A DNA stretch of 64,000 nt from Aricia agestis (GCF_905147365.1 NC_056415.1:16448001-16512000); one strand, 5' to 3'. Positions 43,279 through 54,128 are shown, numbered from the stretch's first letter. The notes: generated by a model not told the origin, from the sequence alone. Translations and numbers: made by a program.

Positions 43279-43503
43279 TGTCTCCGCGAAGAAGTCACCG
43301 CTTTTAACCAGGACTTCGAGGAGAGGTCTTCAATGTCCAACGAACAGTTGGTCATTTTGCAGAAGAGCATCGCCACGTTAGTGGTCCAATTGGTCGTTGG
43401 GAGGTTGGCTGGAATAGAGCCACGATTGCTCAAAGAATTCTATTTTAAATATAAGTCTTTTCGATCCACCACCCGTAGTCGGCGGATGAGAAGAGATCAG
43501 GAG
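43279..43503 (+). other. 75-codon open stretch, coding-like but unrecognised
   Basis: Stop-to-stop frame of 75 codons directly after the SINE. It includes 'EEVTAFNQDFEERSSMSNEQ', 'LVILQKSIATLVVQLVVGRL' and a basic end 'TTRSRRMRRDQE'. Balanced composition and higher GC than the flanks suggest former coding DNA, perhaps a gag-like or host fragment. A frame this long is not rare by chance here and I recognise no family. Confidence 0.2.
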
Positions 43504-44436
43504 TAAGGGACTTACACAAGTCCATCAGATGCATAGATCTTCTTTGTTGTTGTGATCAGCTTAAGATCCTTTATTCTAACCAAACCTGTAAACGAAATTT
43601 TTTCACTGACTGATTTGTAATTTATTTAATAACAAATAATATACAACTAATTAATATTGGTAAGCTATAATGACAGTTAAAATTGCTACTCCGCATTAAA
43701 AACTGTCAGCTACCATTACTGCACGACTAATGTAGCGCTACGACTATTTGCTTTTAGCAGTACATAAAAGCTTCCTTATGTATGTTGGACTTATTTGTAA
43801 AATTTATTTGATTTCCGAAAGCCCCTTAAGTATATTTATTCAAGAAAAACTAGCGTTCGTTTTAGGGTTCTCGAAGGTTGAAACCAAATTAAAATTAGTA
43901 AACAGTAATATTATTATAATGTAGATAATAGTGTTATTAATTATTATATTATTATAGTAGATATATTGTAAATCTCACAGTAGATCAGTTAACAGGCCTT
44001 ATAAAAGTTTGGTACTAGGGAGAATATATTTTTAAGTCCGTTCTTGATAATTTAAAATACATTTTTTAAGAATTTGATTTTGCGTTTAATTTGATAATTT
44101 TAACTAGTACGAGTATATACTTCTCCATCAAATGGTCAAAAGTAATTACAACAATTTAAGCATTCAAAATGTTATGCCACATTAAATTGGTCTATGCGAT
44201 CAGTATTCTGTATTCGTTCTGATTGTTACAAAATTCATACAGATTCTACCAATATTGATATATTTTAATTTTACATAACTGGTCATAGATCACTGCAAAA
44301 CATACGGAACCATTCGCACATAAATTATTTTTATCGGGTTTTTTATATCGACATTAGTCACTGGTTCTCTTGTTTTATTTGTTTCTGTGACAGGTCGTAT
44401 TTAATTACTATATGTTAACATAAATATATAATTCAG
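43504..44436. other. AT-rich DNA, no gene seen
   Basis: No named repeat. Ends with an acceptor-like 'atataattcag'. Confidence 0.4.
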
Positions 44437-44502
44437 AATCTCTAACGGCCGTCGCCAAGGTTCGGAACTGGCTGCGCGGGTTCAGATATTGGGTGGTTCG
44501 AG
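44437..44502 (+). other. Possible 66-nt cassette micro-exon
   Basis: A sharply GC-rich 66-nt block lies between an AG (44435-44436) and a donor-like 'gag|gtaatt' (GT at 44503). With a two-base split codon first, it reads 'SLTAVAKVRNWLRGFRYWVV' 'R' and leaves one base, so it is a symmetric exon phase. Codons are GC-ended (GCC, GTC, AAG, CTG, CGC), as in lepidopteran genes. The pyrimidine tract is weak and a second frame is also open. No family recognised. Confidence 0.25.
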
Positions 44503-45516
44503 GTAATTGTCAACTGTTCGCTTTTTAGGAAGTATTACTAATTTATTAGACTTCACTTCGAGTGATTCGTTTATCGGGCTAGAACTGTCATTGTTGGGCT
44601 GAAACTATCCTTTGTCCTTTGTTGGAACTCAAAGTATAACCAATTACCCATATTCAATTTCATTTAAATCGGTTTATTTTTTTTATTTGTACTCGAATTT
44701 GAAGAGTTAAAGTCTTGAACTTAAAGAGCTAGAGTTGAACTTGAACACTGTAGACCAAAATTGTACTCGTAATCATCCAAAACCTAGGAAAAAGCATAAA
44801 TAAAAGAATACCTCTCTCCGTTTCACCAATTACTGCATCCATCTTTCTCCTATTTCTGCATTTAATTACAATAAATTATTGTAACTGACTTCAAAGACTT
44901 TCTTTAAAGGCCATTATAAGCAATTTTACTTTTTTTTTTAATATTATGATAATTATAATAAAAGCTTATCGCGAGACTTAACAATCTTTCAAATAAGAAA
45001 ATATAATATCAGTTTATTCTGTTAAATTGGCACTTACTAGTTTATAATTCTTTTATATTTTAAACGATGTTAGCACAAGATATATTTTGAGAGATAAACT
45101 TTTTATAGTGAAATATATTATGAGCATAATCAATTAGATATTTCTAATATTAACTCAATTAATAATTATTATAGATACTCATCGCATGACCTGTGGATGA
45201 CTTCCAGGACGCATGACCAGGCGGGCCACTATCTTATATAATATTTTCGTAACCCAAATATTGTTTGGTTGGGTGATAAAATATTAGGAAAATTATTTTC
45301 ATCCATGCAACTACTGGGCTAAGAGTGCTAAGTCATGCAGAATGCCTACGTATTTAAATGATTCAAATTAATATATTTAAAATAAAACATTTTGTGTGGG
45401 ACCACCAGCGTAAATACTCTTTTCAAACTTTTAAGTCCCGTTTTACGCCCTTTGGAACAAAGTTTAATTCTCATTGTGTGTGTACACTGTAGTGAATATC
45501 CTACAAGGATTTACAC
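44503..45516. other. AT-rich DNA, no gene seen
   Basis: 44560-44690 may be a very eroded repeat B ('cgtttatcgggctagaactg', 'ttggaactcaaagtataacc'). Nothing else identified. Confidence 0.4.
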
Positions 45517-45789
45517 GTGGGAGAGCCATGCTTCGGCACGAATGGGCCGGCTCGACCGGAGAAATACCACGTTCTCACAGAAAACCAGCGTGAAACAGCG
45601 CTTGCGCTGTGTTTCGCTGAGTGAGTGAGTTTACCGGAGGCACAATCCCCTTCCCTACGCTACCCTATTCCCTTCCCTACCCTATTACCCTACTCCCTCT
45701 TAAAAGACCGGCAACGCGTCCATGGGCGACGGAAGTTGCTTTCCATCAGGTGACCCGTTTGCTCGTTTGCCCCCTTATTTCATAAAAAA
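45517..45789 (+). mobile_element. SINE (main family), internally deleted
   Basis: Head 'gtgggagagccatgcttcgg' and palindrome 'cagcgcttgcgctg' are intact and the minisatellite is short. About 28 bp (ACCTGCAGCTCTTCTGATGC... region) are missing between 'ggcaacgc' and 'gtccatgggcgacgg'. A-run at the end. Confidence 0.9.
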
Positions 45790-47366
45790 AGGAACCTGCA
45801 AAATTTCCAGTTTGTATGTGTTATAGTTTCTGAGATGATTATCATTCAATGATTAATCAGATATTTTGCTTGCTTTTCATTTTATTTGCATTTCATATTA
45901 ATTTCATCACAAGCTAATGTGTTCACACTTGTACGCAGTTCTGAAACCTCTCGACCTTCTCTTATCAGTAGAGATACTATCTCGTGTAATGGCCAGAAAG
46001 TTTCTTCATTTTAATATAAAAGATAACAAATTATTGCCAAATCCAAATAGATTTAACCAAAACTTGATGGTGTAAAGTTGCCCGTGTCTAAGATAACAGT
46101 TAAGATATATAATGACATATTTTAACACTATTTATCTTCTAGATTATTTAATTTACGGATCGCTAAGATTTTTATATAATTGAGTTACTCATTAACAAAA
46201 TAATCAAATAAAATTATACTTTCGAATTTTTGGTAGCATACCATTAGGTCCTCGTAATATTTCATTTATTTAATTCAACTTATTAATTTGAAAGTGGAAT
46301 CTCTAAATTGCGTATAAAAATTCGATTTCTTTGTTTTAATTGTTACGATTTTTACGTTTCTTTGTTTTTTATAAGCAAATAATGGTGCTTTTTTCCAATT
46401 TTTATGCAAACAATATTACTAGAATATGTAACATTTTATCTTTGAAAGTTCTATTAAAACCCAGACAGTTGTTCGCTGTTTTAAAAAGAACCTCCGTTTG
46501 TACTTAGTCGTATATTTATTTAATGAACACAGTGCCGTGGGTTTTGGGAGATAAGAGGCGATCTAAATACACGGCTGGTTCCCGATATCTCAATCGAGTT
46601 TGGTGACAGAACGCGTCTATGTAGGCGGCGGACGGTGGTATGCTGGAGAGAACCAGGAACGTAAGGAATTGGGGCTAATTGCCCACTTTTTGGAAAGCTG
46701 AGGCTAAGGTAACAGATAGACTGTTAAAGTTGCACAAACTCAAAATATCACGTTGTCTAAAATCTAAAATTTAGCATCAGCCATGAATTTCTCTTAATTT
46801 ATTCTTATAAAATGCCACATGAATATTATAATATTATTATTTTGTTTTAAGATTTCAACAAACATAAACAATAATTCTTTTATTGACATTTTCTAACTCA
46901 GAATTATTTATATTCTATCTAAACATGTTTATAATTATGAAATATTTTGAAATCAAAAATTCTTAAGACAACCAAAAATAGACACGAAATTGTGATGCCA
47001 GCGGGGGGTTAGATTAGTAATAAATTAGGTAGCTAATTCTATGTAATAATTTTTGTGATATTGTGAACATGATGTGGCAAACTATTTTGAATTTTTTAAC
47101 AAATATTGCCCACTTTTGGGCAAAATTTTATTGTGGTGGCTCTCTCTTGAATGATGTAGTTCAGTTGACACTCGCTGACGAAACCGCCGACTCACGTACA
47201 GGTTTTTGAACTGTCAAGTACAACTTGCGTGTAATTGTGATCTGACTTTATTACTTACTACTATAGTAGTTAGTTCTTCAAGTCATTAACTTAAATTGTT
47301 ACTAGAAAATAGTTTCTAATAGTTTTTCTTGCGTAACTGTTAAACATAATATCCGATGTCACATTT
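45790..47366. other. AT-rich DNA, no gene seen
   Basis: A GC-richer island at about 46530-46690 ('gacagaacgcgtctatgtag', 'gcggcggacggtggtatgct') has no coding frame I can support. 'attgcccactttt' occurs near 46680 and 47106. Confidence 0.4.
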
Positions 47367-47390
47367 GAAAGAAAGAAAGAAAGAAAGAAA
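47367..47390. repeat. (GAAA)n microsatellite
   Basis: Six GAAA units. Confidence 0.95.
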
Positions 47391-47452
47391 TAAAATTTGG
47401 TAAATAATTCAAACAAAAATAAACAATTAAAAACATGTCAACACCTTTACCA

Positions 47453-47518
47453 AATAGGTGCTTACTCAGCATGTGTTGCGACCGTAGTCGCAACGCTGGT
47501 TTTCAGTAAGCGCCTATT
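47453..47518. ncRNA. 66-nt hairpin, miRNA-precursor-like
   Basis: 'aataggtgcttact' pairs with 'agtaagcgcctatt', 'cagc' with 'gctg', and 'gttgcgac' with 'gtcgcaac' around the loop 'cgta'. An asymmetric bulge (4 vs 0 nt and 0 vs 6 nt) separates the stems. About 26 paired bases with small bulges in a ~66-nt foldback is the right size for a pre-miRNA. An old small MITE is the obvious alternative. Seed and strand cannot be judged from sequence alone. Confidence 0.3.
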
Positions 47519-48054
47519 GATGAAAATAAAATAACGAAATTAAAACTAAGCATTACAGTGTCATTTAAAAACATAAACAATAAGATAAAGCTATAACAAT
47601 AATAATAACAGTTGCATTGATCACAAAAAACAACTTACTTTTAACATAATATTGTAACTCTACCCATTTGTTTAAAGCTATGAGTGCGTATGACATATTT
47701 TCATTGACTGTTAAACACATCCCCGTAATAAATTCTTTTCCAAAAGTGAGAGTCTTTAATTTTTTTTCAAAGGTTTTCTTGTACATGAAGTAATTTTAAG
47801 ATAACTCTAAAGCCTACATGGAAAGTATTTACTTTATCAATAATACAAATCTATAGAATCTTCAGAACCTATATTGTAAATAATTTTTCACGAGATATAC
47901 CTAATTTTTAAAATTCAAGCTATTGTATCTAAGACATTTTCCTAGATACTTAGATAATAATATTATTATGTTTTTCATAACTTAAATATTCAAAATAATA
48001 TACCTTACAATCATGACTGCTCAAAATTAATTGTGTATTTTACGATATGATCAT
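47519..48054. other. AT-rich DNA, no gene seen
   Basis: No repeat or coding signal. The 73-codon minus frame at 47565-47786 is Lys/Ile-rich and unrecognised. Confidence 0.4.
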
Positions 48055-48088
48055 CACTATCACCAACGTGGATACGTTGGTGATAGTG
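48055..48088. repeat. Perfect palindrome, 15-bp arms, 4-nt loop
   Basis: 'cactatcaccaacgt', loop 'ggat', exact complement. A second small hairpin ('ctgtgctggatagcacag') follows. Confidence 0.95.
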
Positions 48089-48524
48089 CTGTGCTGGATA
48101 GCACAGAATGGGTGTCTTCCAGATAACTAAGAATTAAATTTTAGCAATCCAATATAGGAGGCTAACATAATTTTGTAACGAAAAATAAAATTCTTCTGTA
48201 ATAAACTTATTCAAAACAGGCACAAAGGTGTATGACCTTGTCAAAAAGCTGTTAATTATTTTATTATTTAGAGGCCTGTGGTGTGTGGCATCTAATTACG
48301 TAAATAATGAATCAAACTTAATTACTTGGGAATTCGTACGTAACGTAACGTGAATATGGCCGCCATATTTTACACCTTTAGGTCTTAACATTGCAACGTT
48401 ACCGAACGCGTTAATGCAATACGATGCAATTGATGAAAAATTAGGTCAGCTCTAATTGTATTTCAATCTATTGATTTTAAAAACTTTGAAAATTTCTCTG
48501 CTAGCGTTGAATACTAACGGTAAT

Positions 48525-48857
48525 AATAACTAACTCAGAGATTATTTACATTTAATAATTATTGAACTTATTGAAGAGTTTGAAAGATAATGTATGGGGA
48601 CTTTGTGAATGTTAAGTTGTTGTTGTGTTAAGTAAAATACTAGCTGTTTGAGCTTTGCTCGGTATTCGATAAAATACGAATAAAATGACATTTTCTAAAA
48701 ATGATTCCTAGCTAGATCGATTTATCGCCCCCGAAACCCCCTATATACTAAATTTCATGAAAATCGTTGGAGCCGATTCCAAGATTTCAATTATATATAT
48801 TTAAAGAATTGCTCGTTTAAAGATATAAGATTATTCGTCTCTAAGTGCGGCAGTAAT
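48525..48857. mobile_element. MITE (CTCAGAG family) split by another repeat
   Basis: The left part has 'actaactcagagattattta' and 'gaagagtttgaaagataatg' 'tatgggg'; the right end 'tctaagtgcggcagtaatgg' matches the family at 32316. A different repeat (about 48648-48830; 'actagctgtttgagctttgc', 'tttcatgaaaatcgttggag') is inserted between the halves. Confidence 0.65.
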
Positions 48858-50639
48858 GGCTAGTTTCTGAGGAATTTATCTTTAAATTTCAACTCACTTA
48901 ACACTTTCATTCAAGCGTTGATAATTGGTTATTATTTTTATTTTAGCCAATGAAAGCGCTAATAAATAGAGATAAACTCCAGTCAGAAAAACTCAGAATA
49001 TTCAGCATATTAAGTTAAATATTTAATATTAAAAATAATATGAAAGTTAAAGCGGGATCACAATATGTACTGTTAAGTCTCGTTACCTAAGTCGTAAAAT
49101 TTTTAATTTACTTTAGCGAAATTACAACTGACGTCAGTTACTTTATTATAATTATATTTTACATAAAATATGTTTATAGCTCTTTCTTCTAAGATCGGTA
49201 AATTTTTTGGTATAATATTTTACTCTTTATTTATGCCAAATGTAATCAAAGCTAGCTCCGTATTATAGGCCCATTTGATGCAATCAAACAAACCTGTCCT
49301 CTTTATAATTTAAAGATATTATTTACCTGTTTAATTACAATAGAATATTATTAAAAAAAAACACGACGTGCTTTACGTAAGTCGGTAAGTCCTATCATTG
49401 AGGAGTTTAATTTGCCGTGACGTATCATTAATTACTTTTTAATTATTAATGATTAGTGGACAAACACTCATGACTATTGAGTGTCAGGAAAAATATTATC
49501 AAATCATTTTAATTGCTTTTGTGGGAAAGATTTTCCTGTTTAGTTTTAATTATTATCCAAAATTTGCTGTTTTACGTCATGTACTTATATCTCTCTAGGA
49601 AGCCTAATAATAATCAAACAAATGTGGGCATTTCCTCGAAAAAAAAAAATTCTTTTCGTCCTTTCCTGTGGTCTACCATATAATATATCTGTGCCAAATT
49701 ACATGCAAATCTGTCCTGTATTTCTCTCTTCAGCTTTATAATATTATTAATATATATTGAAACTGAACGGGAATTAGTGTCTCCTACTACGGATATGTAG
49801 TTTACTTGCTTCGCCAAAAATGATCCTAAGAGGACGCAGTCGAAACCATCCACTAAAACTCTACCTATTGCCTCGTTCGTCCATCTTGTGTTTAATAAGG
49901 AGGAAAAATAAACATCTTTAGCTAGTTAAGGCTTGATTTCTATCGCTACTTCATTTTGTGAGTGGCCGAATTCCAACAAAAGAATTTACTTAACTTGTAA
50001 CTTTTATCTTTATTATGTTTTATTTAAATAAGATACATAAAGGTGAAATGCTGTTGATATATTGTTTGGTAACGGCATTTCTTTAATACCGCAACGCAAG
50101 AGGTATGTTATAACATGGATCTCTGAAACTATGTTTTGCATAGAAAATCAAAACAGCAAAGTTATATACCTAGTCTAAATTACTTAATTATTATTAATTA
50201 GCATGGATTGTTAGCGTAGAAAATGTAGCTAATCATTTCAAATATATAAAATACTCGTATTGCAATGTTTGTTACCAAATTCGCTATTTTATTTTTTAAA
50301 TCAAGTAATGAATTGGAACAAAATCGAATTTTAAATTAAAAATTTAGACAAAAATGTTATAATAGTTTATTGGCTATCAATATAATTTGCCTACATAATT
50401 AGTGCACCTTTTAGTAAATTGGCAATTATATTATACCTAGGCAGATGTTAATTGTCAGCTATTAGGTAGGTAGGTCTATAGATTAAGTAACATCATTAAG
50501 TTGAAAGAACTTAATAGTCTTAATTTATTTTAAAAAATTAGCAAATTATGTTGCCTACTAATTTTATATTTCTATGGCTTATAAATATTACCCATTGCAA
50601 AAAGGTACCAAGTAGATATTGCTTTTAATTAATTTGTTT
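48858..50639. other. AT-rich DNA, no gene seen
   Basis: Nothing recognised beyond a possible eroded repeat B near 49655-49770. Confidence 0.4.
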
Positions 50640-50726
50640 CGACAAAATTTGTTTATCGCGCAGGAACCGTACATTTTCCAGGATAAAAGGTATCCTATAT
50701 TTAATTGTCCTTTTCCGGTATTCTAA

Positions 50727-50956
50727 TGCCTGTTTTCACCAACCGCCTCCTAACGCTATAAGTGGTCCCCTAGCGGCCATTAAGGGTACATATCCTTCAA
50801 GATTTCACGAATTTTTGTGTGTCACATTCGTCCTTAGGGCGCGGCGTAATAACTTTTGCACAACATTAGTTTTTTTTTAATGTTTTAAGAGATATTTAAC
50901 GCGTTAAGATCACTAGCGAACACTTAGCGTTAGGAGACCGTTGGTGAAAACAGGCA
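50727..50956. mobile_element. MITE with TGCCTGTTTTCACCAAC ends and TAA duplication
   Basis: Left 'tgcctgttttcaccaac' and right 'gttggtgaaaacaggca' are perfect 17-bp inverted ends. TAA flanks both sides (50724-50726 and 50957-50959). The subterminal 'cctaacgct'/'agcgttagg' extends the pairing. The 3-bp TWA-type site is PIF/Harbinger-like. Confidence 0.9.
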
Positions 50957-51016
50957 TAAGTATCTGTATACTACATTTTTATACGTGGGAGATATACATA
51001 GCTACATTTTTTATAC

Positions 51017-51368
51017 GTGGGAGAGCCATGCTTTGGCACGAATGGGCCGGCTCGACCGGAGAAATACCACGTTCTCACAGAAAACCGGCGTGAAACAGTG
51101 CTTGCGCTGTGTTTCGCCGAGTGAGTTAGTTTACCGGAGGCCCAATCCCCTAACCTATTACCTTCCCTACCCTCCCCTATTCCCATCCCTTCCCTTTCCA
51201 TCTCTACCCTCCCCTATTACCCTATTATATATATCCCCTATGCCCTCTTAAAAGGCCGGCAACGCACCTGCAGCTCTTCTGATACTGCGAGTGTCCATGG
51301 GCGACGGAAGTTGCTTTCCATCAGGTGACCCGTTTGCTCGTTTGCCCCCTTATTTCATAAAAAAAAAA
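51017..51368 (+). mobile_element. SINE (main family) nested in repeat B
   Basis: Complete head-to-tail copy with A-run. The head's first bases are duplicated upstream: 'tacatttttatacgtgggag' 'a' occurs at about 50971 and again at 51002. A micro-duplication therefore accompanied insertion or followed it. Confidence 0.9.
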
Positions 51369-51702
51369 TATATATACCAAATTTCAGGAAAATCGGTTCA
51401 GCGGTTTAAGCGTGAGGAGGTAATAGACAGACAGACATACTTCAGTATTTATGTTATTAGTATAGATATTTAGTAAGATCTTATCTTGTCCGTACATACG
51501 GAATATTTAGTAAGATCTTCTTGTCCGTACGTGTTATACGGAACCTCTCGTGCGGGATTCTGTCTCACACTTGGCTTATACATTTTAATGGCGATTCAAT
51601 TGAATGTCAACTAGCAATTAGAAGTCTAATGGACGCCATAAATAACAAGTAATTGATAAACACAACAGCGATTACGGAATACCATTATACCAACTTTTAT
51701 AC

Positions 51703-51959
51703 TAGGTGTATAAAACATAGTGAAACTTTAGGGTGTGTATGTATTTCATTGTGAAAGTAGCAGCGCCGAAAGAGCAACTTTTTTGCTTTTGTATGAGAAA
51801 ACTCATCGCGCTGGGGTAATTGCCCATACAAATCTAAAAAAAAAATTAAGTATTTCACCGCAGCTATTTTCACTGTGGACTCTACACATAATAATAATTT
51901 ATTATCGGGCGCCCATACACACCTTAAAGTATTATCACTTAGTTTTGTTACACCTTGTA
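51703..51959. mobile_element. Foldback TA-MITE (ACAGGGTG family), diverged
   Basis: 'ctttagggtgtgtatgtatt', 'attgtgaaagtagcagcgcc', and on the right 'acaccttaaagtattatcac' and 'ttgttacaccttgta'. The arms have drifted more than in the 60265 copy. Confidence 0.75.
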
Positions 51960-52389
51960 GTTATTTACTAAATAATGTATTTAAAGTATTTAATTGAATA
52001 AATGCCGTATTGGTTAAAATCGCTTCGAAAATTAGCCATTATTTAAAGTAAATGACAAAATAAAATAATACGTTATTGTGGGATATACATAAGAGATAGA
52101 CACATACCATCGCGGAGTTTTCTGTAGACCTTTTCATAGTGTACAATTACTTTGGATACTATATTTATCATTAGATCATAATATTATACACAAGAAACTT
52201 GATTTTTTTCATCTAGTAAAGCTAGTTCTCTAGGGCTTACCGGTAAAGCGTAGGATAGATTTTCTAATAAACATGCGTCACCACATCACAATCCGTACAT
52301 AAATATTAATGGTGCAAATAACGCGCGGCGCCACACGCTACTGACACAGTACAAACATATACAGTAGAGTAATCATAAACTGTACATTT
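51960..52389. other. AT-rich DNA, no gene seen
   Basis: No feature recognised. Confidence 0.4.
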
Positions 52390-52546
52390 ACCGTATTGTT
52401 ACGCCGGTTCTACTCGCCGGGTTGGATCCCGAACCGATGGTAGGCACTAGGCACTAGACACAATATTACCGACGTTCAGAGAACAGTAGAAAAAATGTAT
52501 ACTGAATAAAAAAAATTGAGTTTGAGTTTATTTGATTAGACCGTGG
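52390..52546 (+). mobile_element. LINE 3' UTR (CGCCGGTTCT...CGCCGGG type)
   Basis: 'gttacgccggttctactcgc' 'cgggttggatcccgaacc', then 'cgacgttcagagaaca' and a simple tail 'aaaattgagtttgagtttat'. The same UTR family lies in minus orientation at 53615-53800. Confidence 0.65.
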
Positions 52547-52547
52547 C

Positions 52548-52800
52548 TCTTGACATAGAGATTGCAGGTTTGATCGTCGAGTTGGGAAATATTGTTTCCA
52601 AAGGTTAGGACGATGCAGGCCAATCAAATGATCTTGCATGCAAAAAGTAGTTTCTTCGCCTGATATTGCCAGTCGTGTCAGTCATCCGTCGTTCTGGGTT
52701 ATGAGAGTAGAGAAGACAGAGTGAATTTGTGATGGTGCACACTTGGGCATTATCAAATCACTCCTGCATAACTGCTTTCAATATAAAACCGGCCACGGTC
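52548..52800 (+). mobile_element. tRNA-derived SINE (second family), diverged
   Basis: 'gagattgcaggtttgatcgt' is a decayed B-box region, followed by 'aaatattgtttccaaaggtt', 'aggacgatgcaggccaatca', 'ttgccagtcgtgtcagtcat' and 'tgcacacttgggcattatca'. It abuts the LINE tail. Confidence 0.75.
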
Positions 52801-53367
52801 ACAGAAACCTTTGTAGGAGGTATTATATTATATACTAACACGTCTTAACCTATAAATGAATCCTGGCCTACAAATTATAATATGTTATCTATAAATTAAT
52901 ACGCGAGCGAAAAACTTTGGAACCCTTTTTACGAAAAATGCGGAAACGTAGGAGCATGAAATTTCGCACAGTTGTAGGTTATATGGAGAAGGAGTGCATC
53001 GAGCTAATATTGTTTTAAAATTAATAGTTATGCTTTTATCATACATTATTTTAATAAGTAAAACAATACACACACTACAACGCGCACACTACCATCTTTT
53101 AACTGACAAGCCTATACACACGAATTTTACTCTTTTATTTATGGTAAAAGTCTGTTGTCAAATTAAAAATGGATTGTTGTTTTTTTTATTAAATCTGAAA
53201 TAGTCAATACTTTAAACGGGGAGCCAAAAGAAGAAGATAATTAAAATTAAGGTCGAATTTTGACCATTGGGCGATCTCTAGTATTATAAAATATGTATAT
53301 TCATCTATCTATCATCTTGAACCACTAAAACGAATTTGATGAAACTCGTTCTTGATAAAAGAGTTCG
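52801..53367. other. AT-rich DNA with an eroded repeat B
   Basis: 53275-53367 resembles minus-orientation repeat B ('ctagtattataaaatatgta', 'cttgaaccactaaaacgaat'). The rest is unremarkable. Confidence 0.4.
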
Positions 53368-53434
53368 TTCTAAACAAAAACTATCCTATATCCTTACCTC
53401 CAAGGTAAGGATATAGGAGAGTTTTTGTTTAGAA
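53368..53434. repeat. Palindrome, 32-bp arms, 3-nt loop
   Basis: 'ttctaaacaaaaactatcct' (+12 nt), loop 'cca', then the complement with a single mismatch. It lies between an old repeat B and the coding-like fragment. Confidence 0.95.
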
Positions 53435-53614
53435 GGGCGCCCAAACGGTCGTCCTAGCTTTTCTTCCGTACGGGTAGCTCAGGTTGTGACAGAAGTATTC
53501 GAAGGTCTCCTCGTGTGCCGAAGCCTCAGGAAACGTGCGCGTGCGCACCTTCCTCATAACGTCGATATCCTTGACGCCCGCGGCCCGCTTGACGACCGAC
53601 CAAGTTAATACATA
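53429..53614 (-). other. Coding-like fragment, 61 codons, unrecognised
   Basis: Minus-strand open stretch between a TAG (53615-53617) and a TAA (53429-53431). The peptide includes 'SVVKRAAGVKDIDVMRKVRT', 'RTFPEASAHEETFEYFCHNL' and 'SYPYGRKARTTVWAPF'. Codons are strongly GC-ended (AAG, GTC, GAC, CGC, TTC, TAC, AAC) against a very AT-rich background, which is the usual lepidopteran coding bias and unlike chance frames here. It has no ATG at its start. It lies just past the 3' end of a LINE tail, so it is not that LINE's own ORF. I do not recognise the family. It could be one exon of a host gene, a relic of a captured exon, or a transposon fragment unknown to me. Confidence 0.45.
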
Positions 53615-53800
53615 CTAAGCGGTATAAAATAAAATAAATAAAATATATTTTTATTCATAATAGGTATTATGAATACACTTTTTAAAGGTCGTTGAAAGAA
53701 CGAAGAAACTAAGATGCCTACCGGTCGGGAACTAACCCGGCGAGAAGAACCGGCGGCGTAAGAAACTCGCACGGGGCACATTCCATATTCTTTACAATTT
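53615..53800 (-). mobile_element. LINE 3' UTR (CGCCGGTTCT...CGCCGGG type), minus strand
   Basis: On the minus strand: 'cgagtttcttacgccgccgg' 'ttcttctcgccgggttagt', 'cgttctttcaacgaccttta', 'aaaagtgtattcataatacc' and a (TTTTA)n-type end. A frame through it (53605-53805) is not a gene. Confidence 0.7.
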
Positions 53801-53982
53801 ATCATAATTATTGGTGACTATTTTACTTCTTTCTTTATATTTAAAGCCCAAGAAGCAGACACTTTTTTCATATCACCGATTCCAATTCTACCGATGAGGA
53901 GACAAAAAAGTTTTCAATGATACTGGATCATGACTATTCGGTATTTGACACTGATTAGTGATCACAGTAGGTACATCTGTTA

Positions 53983-54128
53983 GGCTGCGTTTCCACCAGA
54001 TATGTGTTTTTAAGATCCAATAGCATCGCCGCGCTAAGCGATGTCATGGCAAGCTCACGTCAATAAAGCAATTCTATTGGATCTTAAAAACACATTCCTC
54101 GCAACACATCTCTGGCCGAAACGCAGCC
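53983..54128. mobile_element. Hairpin MITE (GGCTGCGTTTCC family), TTA duplication
   Basis: Left 'ggctgcgtttccaccaga' and right 'ggccgaaacgcagcc' are inverted. The inner 'tgtgtttttaagatccaata' pairs with 'tattggatcttaaaaacaca'. TTA is on both sides (53980-53982 and 54129-54131). Confidence 0.88.

Larger units (their letters stand above)
50640..51470 (+). repeat. Repeat B split by two later insertions
   Basis: First half 'cgcgcaggaaccgtacattt' to 'ccggtattc', then the MITE, then 'gtatctgtatac', then the SINE, then 'ataccaaatttcaggaaaat' and 'gcgtgaggaggtaatagaca' to 'tattagtatagat'. Removing the two insertions restores the normal repeat order. Confidence 0.8.
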
